Shown piece by piece: positions 32,570 to 44,716 of a stretch of DNA of 64,000 nt; position 1 is the stretch's first letter; the number at the start of each line of letters is the position of its first letter. Below the pieces are notes generated by a model. The model was not told the DNA's origin and did no database searches. It saw only the letters and a list, made by a program, of their open reading frames with translations. Source of the stretch: Tetrapyrgos nigripes (Eukaryota > Basidiomycota > Agaricomycetes > Agaricales > Campanellaceae). The stretch is from assembly GCA_013368315.1 (NCBI GenBank), contig JAACJM010000017.1, positions 62,001 to 126,000 of the forward strand. The letters run 5' to 3'. The position numbers and the translations under genes are program-made.

Positions 32570-34189
32570 ATGAACTTCAAGACTGGACAGACGAAAGTGC
32601 TCTTAACAGGTGCGACAGGTCAGTACGCGCTCAGGCTTGCTCCTCTTGCTCATCGAGTACTATGACCGTAATTACTTATACATATTTGAATTCACGTAGG
32701 TTATATCGGAGGCTCCGTCCTAACCCGTCTTGTCCTCCGCCCAGAAGTCGCTGTCGGGTCCCTTGATATCCGAGTCCTAGTCCTCTCTCCCCAACATGCT
32801 CGAAAGCTGAAAGGGATGGATCTTCCTATAACCATCATAGTAGGATCTCATACAGACGAGAATGTGATGGTGAAAGCTGTCGAGGGCGTAGATGTGGTTA
32901 TTGCTGCTGTGAGTAGCCTAAGTTCGTGTGGCTCAACTTCTCGAGTCGTCCTTCCAGTTCTCGTTTACTATCCAACTTACTCTGAATCTACCAGGCTGAC
33001 AGTGACAATATTGAAGCTGCTAGACTGACACTAAGGGGAATGAAAAAACGATTTGAGAAGAGCGGAAAGCAGCCAATCTATATACATACTGTGAGTGAAT
33101 CCGTTGAAAATTGGTTCTAACTTCCGAGACGAATCACAGTCTTTTTTTTTTGATTGAAGTCTGGTACTGGTAAGACGATCCTACTTTGATCCCTGGTCAT
33201 ATAGCTCACTGATATCTCGATGACTCGAACGCGTCCGCTCGCTGCAGGAGTTTACATGGACTACGCAGATGGCATGCGTTCAACGGACATCATCTACGAC
33301 GACACCGATCCACACTCTTTGAAAAATCTTCCTCAAATGGACGTCTGTACGGAAATCATTGCAGCCGACAAACTTGAAGGTACATATTCACTGTCGAGCA
33401 CTGTCGGTAGTACTATCCATTCTGAAATTTCAACCAAACAGGATACATCAGATCCTACATCATTCTTCCTCCTACAGTCTATGGAATCGCCACAGGGCCT
33501 ATTTTTGAAGCAGGAATATCCAACCCTCATTCTACCCAAATACCGATTCTGCTGAGAGCATCCATGGATCGTCGTCGAGGTGGGATGATTGGGATGGGGA
33601 AGAATGTTTGGCCTAATGTTGAGATTCATGAACGTGAGTATACATATTACTTATTCATTCGTGAGCTTCATCCAAAGTACATCTCATCAATCTTATCTTG
33701 AGGATATCTAGTCGCAGAGCTCTATAACATCCTATTGGATTCGACCATTCTACATCCAGACAGTATTGGTCACGGTTGTCAAGGAATCTACAACGCAGTG
33801 AATGGCGAATATTCCTCCTATCAACTCGCTGAAGGCATCGGGCAAGCCCTCGTTGATCTGGGTTATGCAGATAATCCGATTCCATTGACATTTTCGACTG
33901 AAGAGGAGAATAAGTATTTCGGAGTGAGTATTGTTCAGCGATTCAGAATGCACATAGCAACATAGTATTGACTTCCAGTGATACTTGTTTCTTGATTTGA
34001 CAGTCATTTGCTCGCGCATTTGGAACCAATTCTCGGTGTTTGGGAACTCGTTCGAAATCTTTAGGATGGAACCCGAAGCTCACAACCGAGGACATGCTGA
34101 AAGGTATCAAACCCGAGATTGAGGCGTTGATGGCTACTAGAAGAATCATGGTACCCCAGTCTGGAACGTGTCTGGGCACGCCTGTATAA
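32570..34189 (+). CDS. NAD(P)-binding Rossmann-fold (NmrA-like) protein, paralogue of 5037-6336
   Basis: Eight exons (32570-32618, 32700-32908, 32995-33090, 33160-33169, 33248-33379, 33442-33633, 33712-33923, 34004-34189) encode 361 residues. It has the same LLTGATGYIGG start (split by the first intron), VDVVIAA/ADSDNIEAARLTL, SGTG, IRSYIILPPTVYGIATGPIFEAGISNP and GKNVWPNVEIHE blocks as the first copy. The fourth exon is only 10 nt and encodes the SGTG turn. Without it the frame runs into a stop, so its inclusion is needed. As in the paralogue, no YxxxK pair is seen. Function is inferred as a dinucleotide-binding oxidoreductase or sensor; the substrate is unknown. Confidence 0.88.
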
Positions 34190-35322
34190 CGAGCGTAGGT
34201 AGTACCCTCAGCAATGAACGAGGAAATGTGAGCCATCGCTGACGCGCGGCATGGATACGAGGCCTTTTGAAGCAACGACTGTCAACTGTGATGCCGCTGA
34301 GTTCTGAGTTTGAATTCCGGCCAAACGGCAAAAGTACTGCGACAGTACAATACGGGAATTGCCGAAAAGCGGATCGGAGTGAAAAAGATAACCGAACCGG
34401 TGGACCATTTCAGCATAGCCACACAACAAATGGCCGGTTTGTAAGAACGAGTCCCTTGAAAGGGCCTCGTAATTGATGTAATTAAAAGAGCCTCAAGACA
34501 GATAAATAGATTACACCGTTACCGGAAAAGCTACCTAAGTGGTAGGAGCTCTCCGTGGAACCATTTGCTGATTCAGCGAGGCAAGTAACAACGAAGGGCA
34601 ACATCCTGGCAAAGCATGCGCAGGGTAGATCGTCTGAGCCGCTGAATTTGAAGCGCTTTAATACGGCGCAAAGACAGGTTACGTGCGTCGTGGGTCTCTA
34701 TGCGAAATGACGTACGCCAGTCCAGGAAACAGAGGAGATCCAAAAAACCGCAAAAAAACTCTGAGAAAAAACCGCTGAACAGAATCTAGACATACAAAAA
34801 AGTTATGGAAGATTAAAATATAAGCAACAATATTAGTGGAAGCAAGAGAAGAAGAAAATACACCAACTGGAATATTGCGTGAAGCAACGTGGCTGCCCCA
34901 CAACCTTCAACAGGGCACTGCTTGGCTTGGCTCAAGCTTGGCTTCCTTCTCTCCTCATTGAACTTCGCGCACAGCCCTTCTTGAAGTTCATTAGATGATT
35001 TCTTCTCTTTAACTGCGCACTACTTCGCATTTTCCGAATCAGGGCGATTACACGGTGACTTAGGCTGTGTTCTCGTGAGAATAAATTTCTACATATGGAA
35101 AAGATATGACATCACGGTGCTGCGGATGCAAATGGCTTGGAAAGTTGTTGTTATATAACTGAACCAGTCTGACTGATTTCCCCCTCATTTGACTTGGCAA
35201 CTTGGTTACGAGCCCTGCGTGTGTAACCGTCGCGACTACTACCTCCTCTCCTCTTCCTTTCCCAACTTTCGAACGCCAGGGACCACTCGAAGCTACAGTT
35301 GAGCTACAGAAACCTAGAAACA
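34190..35322. other. Intergenic region, no gene recognised
   Basis: About 1.1 kb between two plus-strand genes. It contains only short open frames without resemblance to known families. The 150 bases before 35323, pyrimidine-rich, are the likely promoter and leader of the next gene. Confidence 0.5.
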
Positions 35323-36338
35323 ATGACCTCAGTCACCCTCCAACCTTCCTCTCTCGGTACTATGAATGTCTACCACGACTTTCCTACGGACGAGAAACAC
35401 CAGCACTCTGAACAATGCCAGCACGGCGACACGGAATGTGCTCATGGCCATGCACACGCTCACAGCTCGTCTCACAGACGATGCCATGCTTCTCGTTTGA
35501 GACGACTTCTGTTTCCTATCATCATATCCTTAATCTCTGTCGGTGCAGTCTTGGCGTTCTCATGCATGTATGACATGTTGGGACTCTTTGGGAGTAGTAC
35601 TGGTGAGGGAGGGTACGATGGGCTCATGAAGCGGCAAAGTGCTGGTAATGGATCTGGTTCAAATGGGAACAATGGTGATGTTTTCGTAGATAGGAAACGT
35701 GAGTGCTTCTAGTCTCTTACCGACCTGTGATACTGAACCCGACTGACTGACGCCCTTGCTCCTCCTGTCTGCCGCATGCCATTCAATGATTCATTCCCGT
35801 CTACCGCTCCGCTGGTTTTATGACGTGTTGTTGTACCCGGAACATCAAGTGTACCTCATCGTCATCTTCGTCGGCCTTCTCATAGTGGTGATACTTGCCA
35901 TCTGTCTCAGTGCATGGTGCTGCCGAGGTATATTCTAGCGAGATCGACCGTCGTACGGTGTACTCACCCTCTCTGTCATTTCATTTCAGGTGCATTTGAA
36001 AACCCCCTATGTTGCCCATGCTATCTGTGCGCTTGCTGCGGTGGTCTCGGTAAGCCTCGTCCCTCCTTTCTCCCGATTTCTTTCTTTCTTTTTCTTTTTG
36101 CTTCCGAATGATTGTTGCGATGAGCTATATGCATCATCGCTTCTTGTCTTTGATTTTCGGCCGCGTCCGTGCACAGTGTACACGGCTCTTCATTATTTCC
36201 CCTTTTCTTACCCATACCCACTCATGTTCATCAACCAATCAAATTCTCCAACGACGAGCAACTTACTGATCCTTCTTCACAGCATGTCTCGAATGTATCG
36301 GTTGTGGTCTCTGCGCAGAAGGCATTAGTGAGATGTAA
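35323..36338 (+). CDS. Small membrane protein with His-rich N-terminus and Cys-rich C-terminus
   Basis: Exons 35323-35698, 35850-35927, 35990-36049 and 36283-36338 encode 189 residues. The cytosolic or luminal N-terminus is rich in His, Glu and Cys (KHQHSEQCQHGDTECAHGHA, about residues 25-50). A hydrophobic segment (FPIIISLISVGAVLAFSC), a Gly/Asn/Ser loop and a second helix (VYLIVIFVGLLIVVILAICL) follow. The tail holds a dense Cys array: AWCCRGAFENPLCCPCYLCACCGG then LECIGCGLC. The tail is clearly the conserved part and may be palmitoylated or bind metal; the His cluster could bind zinc, nickel or copper. Both are inference. I know similar tails in other agarics but no function. Confidence 0.8.
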
Positions 36339-36568
36339 TCGACATGATTGGATTGTTAGTTGTCGAGGCTATCTCGCAGATAATTCCCCTGTATTATACC
36401 TACCTCTTTTTACCCACCCTTCCTCACGATCGCTTAACTTTACGACCTTACTCCCACTTTCATGGACTTTTGATTGTACTTCTCTCGTTTGATCTTGGAC
36501 AATTGATAATGAATTTGGCTGGTTCTTAACGCAGCGAGTCGGATTTTATCCAGGCTACTACTTATCAA

Positions 36569-37981
36569 CTACGAAAGGCAACCTTCCAAACACATTCCTT
36601 CAATCCACTGAAGAAGATCATTACTGACTTGATCTCTGGCCTCCAGCATGATCCAATGTCCAGTATTATACTCGTGGATAATAAGTTCACCCTTAGCGAA
36701 TCTTGGTAAGTTCCGCAAGGTTGAATGAGGGATAGAGCAGTAGTCTCGCAAGGCAGCGCCGTAGAAAACGGGTTTCTGTGTAGATGTGTTTTCTTTTGGA
36801 ATGCCTAAAAGAACGAGGGAGATTCAGAAAAATTGAAGCTGAAGGTGAAAAATGAAACAGAGAAAGTACTTCGAGCTATTACTTACCTTCATCATCGTCA
36901 CTTTCAACCGAGCTCATCACGATCTTGTACCAGTTCAGCGGAGCGGAATAACCATCTTTGTAGAAGAGATCCTTCTGAATCATTCTCTCCTAAATTAGAG
37001 CAGTCAGTCAGAACGAGAAAGGTTATACTTCTTACAGTAAAGCACATCATGGACTGTACTGTACCTCAGATGTCACGTATTCTCCTGGTATTATCCTCGT
37101 ATCATTCTTGAGGAATGCTTCCAGAGCTCCAATGGGGCACAAGCTATCGATGGCCTGGACAGTATCCCGAGGGAACCATGCGTCGAAGAAGGAATCCAGA
37201 TGCTCTTGGATAACCTGATCAGCTCCTTCGGAGACCAAGAAATCGAAATATCCAAAGTTCTCGTAACCGAGAAACGCTTTAGCCTAAGTATATGTTCATG
37301 ACAATGACAATGAGCGTCCAGCGGAATCATGAATGGTGGACTAGGGGCAAGGACAACGCTCACCACACTGAAAGATTCATTGAAATCCGTAGAGAATCCT
37401 GGAGAGATCTCCCCAACGGCAAGGAATGCAAAGGCGTGAAAACGTTCTGGGAAGTAGTTTGCGAGACGAGTTGTGATCTTCGAGCCCCTTCAAAGATTGA
37501 TCAAGGTATCGTGAATCAGCGTGCGGCCGCAGAAGCTCAAGGAAGGTAAGTTTCGAGAAAGAAGACATAGTACTTACCAATCATGTCCAATGAGAATCGC
37601 TTGTTCTATACCTTCTGCATCCATAATATCGACGATATCCTTGCATATCAGACTCGAGGCGTACAGTTGGGGGTCTAAAGGTTTTGCGGTTCCACCGTAA
37701 CCCAACATATCCGGAACAACGAGACCATATCCCTGATCTTGAAAGAAGGAAACCTGATGACGCCAATCATAGGAGGAGCTAGGGAAGCCATGGAGGAAGA
37801 CGAGAGTAGGCTTTCCGGATCCAACAGTTGCAGGGGCTGCATAGTAGTGGTATGTCAAACCTCTAGTAACGTTAAGATCCTTGAAGAATGATTGATTGAA
37901 GGGCGGCGGTACGTCGATTCCGAAAACTACTGGTAGAGCTGCAGAAGCGCATACGAGTAGCGATAGGATCTTGGGGATCAT
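36569..37981 (-). CDS. Secreted soluble epoxide hydrolase-like alpha/beta hydrolase
   Basis: Exons 37981-37578, 37487-37364, 37283-37065, 36989-36887 and 36804-36569 encode 361 residues. The start at 37981 gives a signal peptide (ILSLLVCASAALPVVFG). An upstream in-frame ATG at 38053 would bury it and was not used. The core shows the oxyanion HGFP (VFLHGFPSSSYDWRHQV), VPDMLGYGGTAKP, and GHDWG with the nucleophile Asp, split by the first intron. The cap region follows, and the C-terminal NTGHW supplies the general-base His. This is the layout of microbial/soluble epoxide hydrolases and haloalkane dehalogenase relatives, which open epoxides to diols through an aspartyl ester. Secretion suggests an extracellular or vacuolar substrate, for example lipid or plant-derived epoxides (inference). 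Confidence 0.9.
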
Positions 37982-38566
37982 TTTCGAGTCGAGACGGAGC
38001 CCTTGACCGTATATGTAGGTTTTAGTGCCAATTGAGTCGTCAACGAGTTCCACTGCGTTTTCTCTCCAACGGAAACTTGCCGGCGGGCCATCCTAATAAG
38101 TAATGGGGAACGACACGGATCCAGCCCAATATCGGCTCATTTCCGAAACGTTTACTCTGAACTGATCAGGCGCAGCTATGAATTATACTTGAGAGTAATT
38201 CCTGATTGAAACGAGTGACCATACACGCATCCTTCTCTCCCATAGGCACCTATTTTCGATGACATAGCAGAGTCACTGCAGACCAAGGTACTCCAGGATA
38301 AACCAGATCGACTTGCAAATTATGCGCATAACTTACCCTCGAAGTGAGATACTTGGACTCCGCGCCATGGGGTGATGATGGTTCAAAGTCAAGGAGGACC
38401 CTGAGACACGGGATTCACCTGACTCGGACCGGACGCGTCGTGTCGCGTCAAGCCTCCTAGCTTCAGGGGTTGCAACATAATCATTACATTGAGCTACGAT
38501 ATCAGCAAGAAAAAAAAGCTTAAGGCTCAGAAATAGAATCAAGAAACACAGAATTCTACAACAAAT

Positions 38567-39525
38567 TTATGCCTGATACCAACCTCGATTTCCGCTTGCA
38601 ATCCTTCGATTAGCAGTCCCGCCCATCGATAACAGTAACGATGCTTTCTCGACTTCGTTCGTTTTCGCCTTCGCTACCTTCCTCATACTCTCTTCCTGAT
38701 TCCACCCTTCAGGTACATGCTGATTAGCCTCATGCTGTCCATAAAAGTTTTCCAACGCAACCAATTCGCGACAAGGGGCGTTGGAGGAAAAGGGGTTTAA
38801 CGCTGTGTTACGAAAGTTGGATAGCATGCCCTGCTGAGAAGGGTATAAAGTGTTGTTACAACGATGGCCTGCTTGCGCGAGAGAAAAGTCGACTAAACGG
38901 ACGCTGTTGCCACAGCTGACGATGTGGTGTGGTCGGAGTCCTGAACTCGTGTTGACTGGAGAGAGGTCTCCGTGGTAGATCCCAGAAGAATGGAGTTTGC
39001 AGGCGGCGAGCATGATTTCACAACTAGAATAGATGCGATGAGAATTGAGAATTCCAGCTGCATGTTGAGCAGTCGTGAAGGAGTCAAATGAAGAAAATTC
39101 AAGACTCACTCGAAATTCATAGGATCAACCGAGCCTGTACAGTACTCCAACATCATACAAGCATACTCTCGTCTTAGCACCCTGAAAAACCCATAATACC
39201 TCGGAACAATATCTCCTTGAAGCAATATGAGATGATTTTCGTAAAATTCAGCCTCCTTCTCCAATTTCCTCACTGCTTCCGCCGTCGAAGCGATCTTGAC
39301 GACGACATTCCGTTCAAAACCACCTGTGCGGGCGCCGTTTTCATGCCACTTTGCCTGCCAGACGGTTTGTTTGGAGTTTAGAGCGTTTTCGGCGATGACG
39401 ATGTGGTGATAAGGACCGGCACCGTTTGGGACTTGGGTGAGGTCTATGTTCTGGAGGATAACGGGGGAAGGGCTGGAAGAGAAGAATAGCTGCATAACAG
39501 AGATTGATTCAGGAGCACGAGCCAT
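38567..39525 (-). CDS. Protein-kinase/APH-like protein
   Basis: Exons 39525-39110 and 39023-38567 encode 290 residues. Recognisable kinase elements are NVVVKI (ATP-binding Lys), an EKEAEFYENHLILLQGDIVPRYYG segment (alpha-C Glu and following strand), MMLEYCTG (hinge), IYHGDLSPVN (catalytic loop HGDxxxxN) and RLVDFSLAQ, where the metal-binding motif reads DFS rather than DFG. The catalytic-loop style HGDLSP and lack of a long C-lobe are typical of the small kinase-like proteins expanded in agarics. Whether it phosphorylates proteins or small molecules is unknown. The intron acceptor is the CTAG next to 39023. No targeting signal is seen. Confidence 0.8.
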
Positions 39526-40700
39526 TATGAGAAGTTGAGAGGGGTGTGGTTGATATTTCGAATATGGACGAGTAGGAATGAAGGAGCAAGTCGGATGGCC
39601 TTGCTTTTATATGTTCTCAACATTCCTAATATAGGAACAATGGCAAATGGCCATAGGCCACCAAAGTCTGGTCCAAGAGAGCACAAAGGGAAGTGATAGG
39701 AAGTGATGACGTGGTTGTCAAAGCGTAACTCCAGGTTGACTCCAGAGGAAAGATAAAGTTTGCAAATTGACCCTATTGTTCTCCCTATGCAGGAAAAGGT
39801 AGGACTCATTCGGACTAAGGTGGATAAGAACAGCCTGGAAGTAACCGTCGACTAGCTCATCGATATGACAGAAGACATTAAGCAGACCTGCTTACAGTAG
39901 GACCATGAGACCCGTTCAAGTACGAGGATATATAGAGAGAGGACTTCAAGTGACAATTAGAGCAGACGTACTCGCGTCGTAAGAGCACGAGCGTCTCTCA
40001 AGTCCGATATCCTTCCTGAGAGCGTTCTGCGGGATACCGGTCAGGAACTTTGAGAATACCCACCCAGAAAATTTTCGGATTTGAAAGTTTGAACTTGAGA
40101 GTAAATTCGACAGCTTTGGTGGCACAGCCTTCATTATTGGACGTGAATCCTACACCGCAGATATCAAATGAGGTGGCCTGAAATCAGACAACGCGCTGCA
40201 GAGCAGAAAGCAAGGATAGTTGATGTTACTGCGCTCCGGAGACTGCCATGAGTCATGATGAGACAGACTCCGTGGACCCACAGAGGATACAGCGGGCGTG
40301 ACAGCCGAAGTAGGGGCAAGCACGAGAGTAAGACCACCCAAAGCAGACCGTCTAATTCGTACAAAAGTAGAAGGTTTGGTAGAAGTAGCGGCAGTGTAGC
40401 CGGAAATCGCCGGCCTTGAACACGTGTGTCCAAAATTTCCATATTCGCGTGAAGGTTTCCACCTTCTACCGACGCCCACAAACGCCACGACAACAGGTAT
40501 TGCAAGGTCTCCGCTTCTTTTGTTCGATTTGAAACACACTAAAAAGTACAATAACTCTTTTAAACAGCACTGTGGGACCTATATATACCAGCGTGAACTT
40601 GAAGCGATGGAAACCCCACATAACTTACTTCTTCTTTGGACATCCCTTCACTTGAGGATTTCTCTGCCTTTGCCTTCAGAAAGCAGATAGTCTCTACTAC
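39526..40700. other. Intergenic region, no gene recognised
   Basis: About 1.2 kb between a minus-strand and a plus-strand gene, so it contains two promoters. Open frames on the minus strand at 40150-40551 show no known motif and no supporting splice pattern. Confidence 0.5.
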
Positions 40701-43226
40701 ATGACTTCGATGGATAACTCACCACAACGACCCGTCTGGCCGATACGAATACGGTCATGGATAAATCAACTATTCATCAATCGTTACTCGAGTTGGGACG
40801 ATAGAATTGTTGCCCAGCAGATCAAAGTAGCCTTAGAGAGCTGGAACGGGGCTGTCTATGGATGGGACATTGCACGGGATGACTCACGAGGTGAGTTCTT
40901 CGTTGCTTCACTGTTGTTGAGTTCTGACGCGCCCGCCCTTTTCAGAAGAATGTCTTCGATACGTTGTGGACTCTCTTTCTCAAGATATCATCATTTTTGG
41001 AGTTGTATTGGCATATCGACTACGCGACTCGCCTCGTACGTTTATTCAATGAGTGTATTCGGAAACTGAAGCCTAACACGACCCATAGACGCTCAGCAAT
41101 ACTCCCGTCTCATTCTTATGGTCGGGTCAATTCTAACATCTTATTGGGGTCCTGAGTGCGCCCTTGTCGGTCCAGATACAATTCCACCCAGTGTAGACGA
41201 CTTCAGCGGTGGATTTATGGTGTGGACGAATGTTTTGGCAGACTGTAAGCAAAATTCGCTAATTTTTGATGTGCGCCTAATTAAACTTTTTTGTTTTTGT
41301 TTTTCATCTTGAAGTCGTTCTCTCCAGTCCAACGCCCCCGGCGCAGCATACAAGTCAACATCCTTCGTACCCTCACACTGGGGAGGACACAGGCCACAAC
41401 TTCTTTGTCTCTAGTCAGGCTCATCATACTCCCGCTAACAGGAACACCACGAACTCGAGCTTGGCAGCTCCTGCTACTGTTAATGGCGGTGCTCTGAACA
41501 CAACCCACCCTCAAAACACGTCTTACCCTTACCAAACGCCTCCTTATCCTGCCCCGAATACATCTTACCCTACGCCTCCTTATAATTACCCTTCCCAATA
41601 TTCATCTTACCCAACGCCTCCTTATCCTGTTCAAAATACGTCTTACTCTTACCCTACACCTCCTTACCCTCCTTCACATGCGCCTCACCTGCCTCAAACC
41701 CCACCCCGTCCTCCTGAGAACGCGCCTCAGCCCCCTCAAACCGTACCACCACCTACTCAGACCGCACCTCCACCTCCCCAAAATATATCTTACCCAACGC
41801 CTCCCTACCTTCCTCAGAATACATCTTGGCCTTTCCAAACGCCTCCTTACCCTCCTCCAAACGTACCTTACCCTACGCCTCCCTACCCTCCTCAGAATAC
41901 ATCTTGGCCTGTCCAAACACCTCAGTACCCTCCTCCAAACGTACTTCAACCTCCGCTAAACGTACCTCAGCAGCCTCAGACCGCACCTCCACCTCACCAA
42001 GCCGCACCACCTTCTCAACCTGACTCTGCTCCAAGTATACAGACACCCCACCATCGTCCAGTGACACCTTATCCTTCTGCTCCAGCACAAGTCGATAGCG
42101 ATGCTGCCAACAATGAAGCCGCTGTCGATGTCGATGTCGATCTAGAGATTACTGAGGAAGAGGTGTTTATACCTGTCATACCTGGAGTTGCTGGGCTTGG
42201 GAATGAGCCAGTCCGAACTGGAGGTAGTGCTGCTGCTGGGGCTGGGGCTGGTGGCCTTGTCAGTAGAGGTGGTGGAGGAGAAGTTGGTGATAGCTCTGGT
42301 GGTGCTGTTAATGCTGGCGGAGGAGAAGCAGGCAACGACGACGACGCCAATAATGGACCCAGACCTCCACGCCTCCAGTGGCACCCTTTCCTTGCACCGC
42401 CGATGTATCCCATCCCATATGATCAACCTCATCCCCATGGTGTACTCATCCCAAATATTCCAATGACTCTAAACCCTGACCCTCGTTTACCACCAGGACC
42501 CACATTGGAATCCGGTACTTTTCCTCCCGTTCCTCTGGGTACCCCGTCCCTATCCGTGTACATTCTCACCTGCTTTATAATCCCACCGAACCCAAACTCC
42601 CCGTGTTACAATGGGACATTACTCAACTCCCCGAGCATGCAAAGGTGCTGACTGGGAAAGCTTTGTGGATGAAACCATATTTCAAGGAACCGGCTGTTGT
42701 CTCTGGTCCAGCGGCCGTAGAACATAAGATCGATAAAATTTGGATAGAGTCGGACAATCCGACGCTCGGATGGTGGATGAGGTATCATTGGGGTCCGTTG
42801 ATTGTATTCAAAAAGGAAGGGAAAGAGTTGACTGTGTTTGATGTGTTGGAAGGGATATATCAATATCTTGCGACACCGCTCACGAGGTGGGATTATGACC
42901 AAATCGTGAATATGCCCAGCTGGTCGAGCTTGCCCCCTTGGAGTAATCTGGAGAGGTTGTTTCATGCGAGTGAGAGAAGACGACGTGACATAGGGTCTCT
43001 TACGATACCTGGTTGTCTTTGGGAGGGACAGTGGAAGGTAGACTCGAAGCTGTTGCCACCTGGGTCGCCCTACGCGGGATTGGTCCCCCAGCTGAGCTAT
43101 AATTTCAGGAGAAGTGACGTACTGGGAAGTCAGAGAAAGTTTATTGGGATGAAGTCTACGGTGTTGGGCGATGGTACATGGTACTTGTCTTTGGGTTTGG
43201 ACTCTGGTTCCATGATTAAAGTCTAA
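40701..43226 (+). CDS. Cyclin-like domain / Pro-rich repeats / DUF6699 fusion protein
   Basis: Exons 40701-40890, 40946-41035, 41089-41244 and from 41315 join in frame. The N-terminal ~145 residues (WDDRIVAQQIKVALESWNGA, EECLRYVVDSLSQDIIIFGVV, YSRLILMVGSILTSYWG) are helical and faintly like a cyclin box. Then follow ~200 residues of TPPYPPQNTS-type repeats, an acidic/Gly-rich linker and a C-terminal DUF6699 domain: VLQWDITQLPEHAK...GPLIVF...LTVFDVLEGIYQYLATPL. The frame changes between about 42400 and 42540. A phase-2 intron ending at the CAG before 42496 (for example donor GTATCC near 42404) restores it. It could instead be two adjacent genes. The DUF6699 assignment is confident, the cyclin resemblance weak. 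Function is unknown. Confidence 0.7.
41500..41960 (+). repeat. Proline-rich minisatellite in coding sequence
   Basis: Degenerate tandem units around YPTPPYPPQNTSWP and related QTPPYPPPNV, encoded by repeated CCTTACCCTCCTCC-like blocks. The pairs at about 41812-41872 and 41873-41940 are nearly identical, so the tract is likely length-variable. Confidence 0.8.
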
Positions 43227-44716
43227 TGTTGCTCGTTGCTGGTGAGTGTAACCGTTACGCATACGATATCGCGATTATTGGTTTTGCACGAATGTTGTTC
43301 TTGAAGATGTTGTATACAGATGTATCCTTATATTCTGCGCAAAGAAGACGTTCTATGTGCTGAGAAGAAAAATGACACGATACAAGAGTTACGGGGGACA
43401 AACAATATCATGTTTGGTCGCCAAAGCTCTCTCGCGAGGGTCCCCAGAAAGGGGATGCCAAGCTCAAGCCAAAAGACCAAGGGCGAAGGGAAGAGCCGGA
43501 GGCTGAGGCTGAGCAGCAGCCACATGCAGATGAGCAGAAGGGCGGGGAATGTGATCCACTGGGACATCCAAGTAAAGCTTATATGCATCATTCCTGTCTT
43601 CCCAGAAGCTGGATCTCATGATCAGAATACCCAGCAGCAGAAGTAGCAGCTAGTAGCAGCCCCTCCGCGAAAATGTCCGGAGTAAAAGTCGAGTCCACGC
43701 CAAGTTGGCCAAGTCGATCCTTCAATGTCGAGATTATAGATGAATGCCAAACGAGTGCCATCCAAGGTAGTGAACGGCGGACTCCGGAGAGTACTGGGAG
43801 AAAAGGGAAATTGAGTGAACAAATTTCTCAGCGTAGCAACTGCATAGGTGGGTCGACCAGGAACAGCATTGCTAATGTACTCTTAGTCTATTGGCGCTCA
43901 AATGTTCATCATGCGCTCATGGCTTGTACTCTTTTATTATCTGGAGGTCCGAGGACTCGGGGAAAAAATTGACCGATGGCGCGCCGATCCGTGTCGATCA
44001 CTCGTGGCTGAGCGGTGTACTCATCAATTCCTATCCAGTTTCGTTTGAATTTTATTGCAGGTGATACCACCGACAACGCGTGTGTGTTGTCTGAGTTGCG
44101 TTTCCGCGCGGCTGACAATGTGCACACGTTGTAGGCGGCACCACCGTGTTTGCCTATCCTTCTTGAGCCCCCTGACAGCGACGGCTAACGACAGGAGTCG
44201 ATTAATCAAATTGAAGATGCTGGAATTTGAAATCCCAAAAACCGTCTTCTCCGTTTTTGTACATAGCGCCTTTAGACCCTACCTTAACCCTGACCTGGAT
44301 CCCGGGATTCACGGCTGGATTTGCGTTCGGGTCGAGTCCGCGGTTTGTGATGGGGTAAGAATGATCCCATTCAAATTTCTGCCTCGCTACAGCTCGCCAC
44401 AAAAGTTCCCAACTACTGGTTGAAGATCTGCACATCTACAAGAAGTCTTGCGAAAGCAACCTACACCAAGAACAAGCCTACTATTGGATTGCGGGGAATC
44501 ATACGACATGCGTAAAGCGATTGTAACCAAGTTCTAGCCCGTTAAAGCACCAATTCTCCAGTGCTCCGTAAGAGTCTCATGTAAAGTTATCATGCGGGTA
44601 TTTGTCCGATTTGCCGAGTGGTAATCTGATGCCAACAATTCCATTTAAGTGCCTTCGGATTCGGGCGGTCCTCCCTTCACCTTTGCCCGTATCTCTCTAC
44701 CTTTGTCGTCATCACA
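43227..44716. other. Intergenic region, no gene recognised
   Basis: About 1.5 kb. Short frames on both strands have no recognisable motif. The last ~100 bases are a pyrimidine-rich leader for the bZIP gene. Confidence 0.5.

Noticed and set aside
37574..38053. Longer N-terminus for the epoxide hydrolase-like protein
   Set aside because: Starting at 38053 adds 24 polar residues ahead of a clear signal peptide; the Met at 37981 is the better start.
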